Assembly (NCBI GenBank): GCA_013205585.1
Contig: JABMML010000112.1
Location: 1-14,091 of the forward strand
Reading direction: 5' to 3'
Origin: Chitinophagaceae bacterium
GTDB taxonomy: Bacteria > Bacteroidota > Bacteroidia > Chitinophagales > Chitinophagaceae
Length of the DNA: 14,091 nt
Shown one piece after another: positions 14,065-14,091 of this stretch. The notes below the pieces were generated by a model that was not told the origin of the DNA, ran no database searches, and saw only the letters and a list, made by a program, of their open reading frames with translations. Both the position numbers and the translations under genes were made by a program. Each line of letters begins with the position of its first letter. Within the stretch, counting starts at the first letter, position 1.

Positions 14065-14072
14065 CAAAGATA
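14065..14072 (-). promoter_or_regulatory. TAnnTTTG promoter box immediately before trmB
   Basis: Read on the minus strand the sequence is TATCTTTG, an exact match to the Bacteroidota -7 consensus TAnnTTTG, followed by CCCC and the ATG of trmB. A start site five to seven bases after the box would fall on or next to the ATG, implying a leaderless or nearly leaderless message. The -33 TTTG element would lie at or beyond the window edge and cannot be checked. Confidence 0.5.
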
Positions 14073-14091
14073 AAGCTTAGCCAGTCAATAT

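Noticed and set aside
1..14091. CRISPR arrays, tRNA or rRNA genes, insertion sequences, phage or integrase genes
   Set aside because: No regularly spaced repeats, cloverleaf sequences, transposase frames or terminal inverted repeats were seen; the window is densely packed with housekeeping genes.

Overview
The window is a respiratory gene cluster from a member of the Bacteroidota, most likely a Chitinophagia/Chitinophagaceae-type organism. Four things suggest this: the gene order (alternative complex III followed directly by an aa3-type oxidase), AT-rich spacers with almost no Shine-Dalgarno sequences, promoter boxes of the TAnnTTTG type, and small Bacteroidota families (DUF3341, DUF5522). 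The genus cannot be fixed from the sequence alone.

Plus strand, 1-11883: one long co-directional array. It opens inside actB (only the C-terminal iron-sulfur part is present) and continues with actC, actD, actE and actF, which are the quinol:electron-acceptor oxidoreductase ACIII. Next come coxB and coxA (oxidase subunits II and I), ctaB (heme O synthase, probable TTG start), two subunit-III-type genes, a subunit-IV-type gene (coxD), a 61-codon basic small ORF whose end coincides with a terminator-like hairpin, a Sco/SenC copper chaperone and a DUF420 (CtaM-like) membrane protein. Together they describe a quinol-to-oxygen module: ACIII takes electrons from quinol, the monoheme ActE passes them towards the CuA centre of CoxB, and CoxA reduces oxygen. 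CtaB makes heme O, Sco probably serves copper delivery, and DUF420 is a probable maturation factor. CoxB has no fused cytochrome c domain, so ActE (or ActA, outside the window) is the likely donor. A complex of this kind has been described as an ACIII-aa3 supercomplex in Flavobacterium johnsoniae. Heme A synthase is not in the window.

Minus strand, 14060-11880: a convergent set of five genes, trmB (tRNA m7G46 methyltransferase), a DUF5522 cysteine-cluster protein, an alkyltransferase-like (ATL) protein with Ala in place of the catalytic Cys, a GNAT-like protein, and a previously uncalled 56-codon gene two bases downstream of the GNAT-like gene. The last two form an AT-rich pair with a palindrome upstream and are the least explained part of the window.

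The core is a known system. The unusual points are an EF-hand-like loop in the DUF420 protein, a C-terminal membrane anchor on Sco, His-rich termini on several subunits, a hairpin between coxB and coxA, an internal promoter before the second subunit III gene, the small ORF with the hairpin ahead of sco, and the GNAT-like/small-protein pair.
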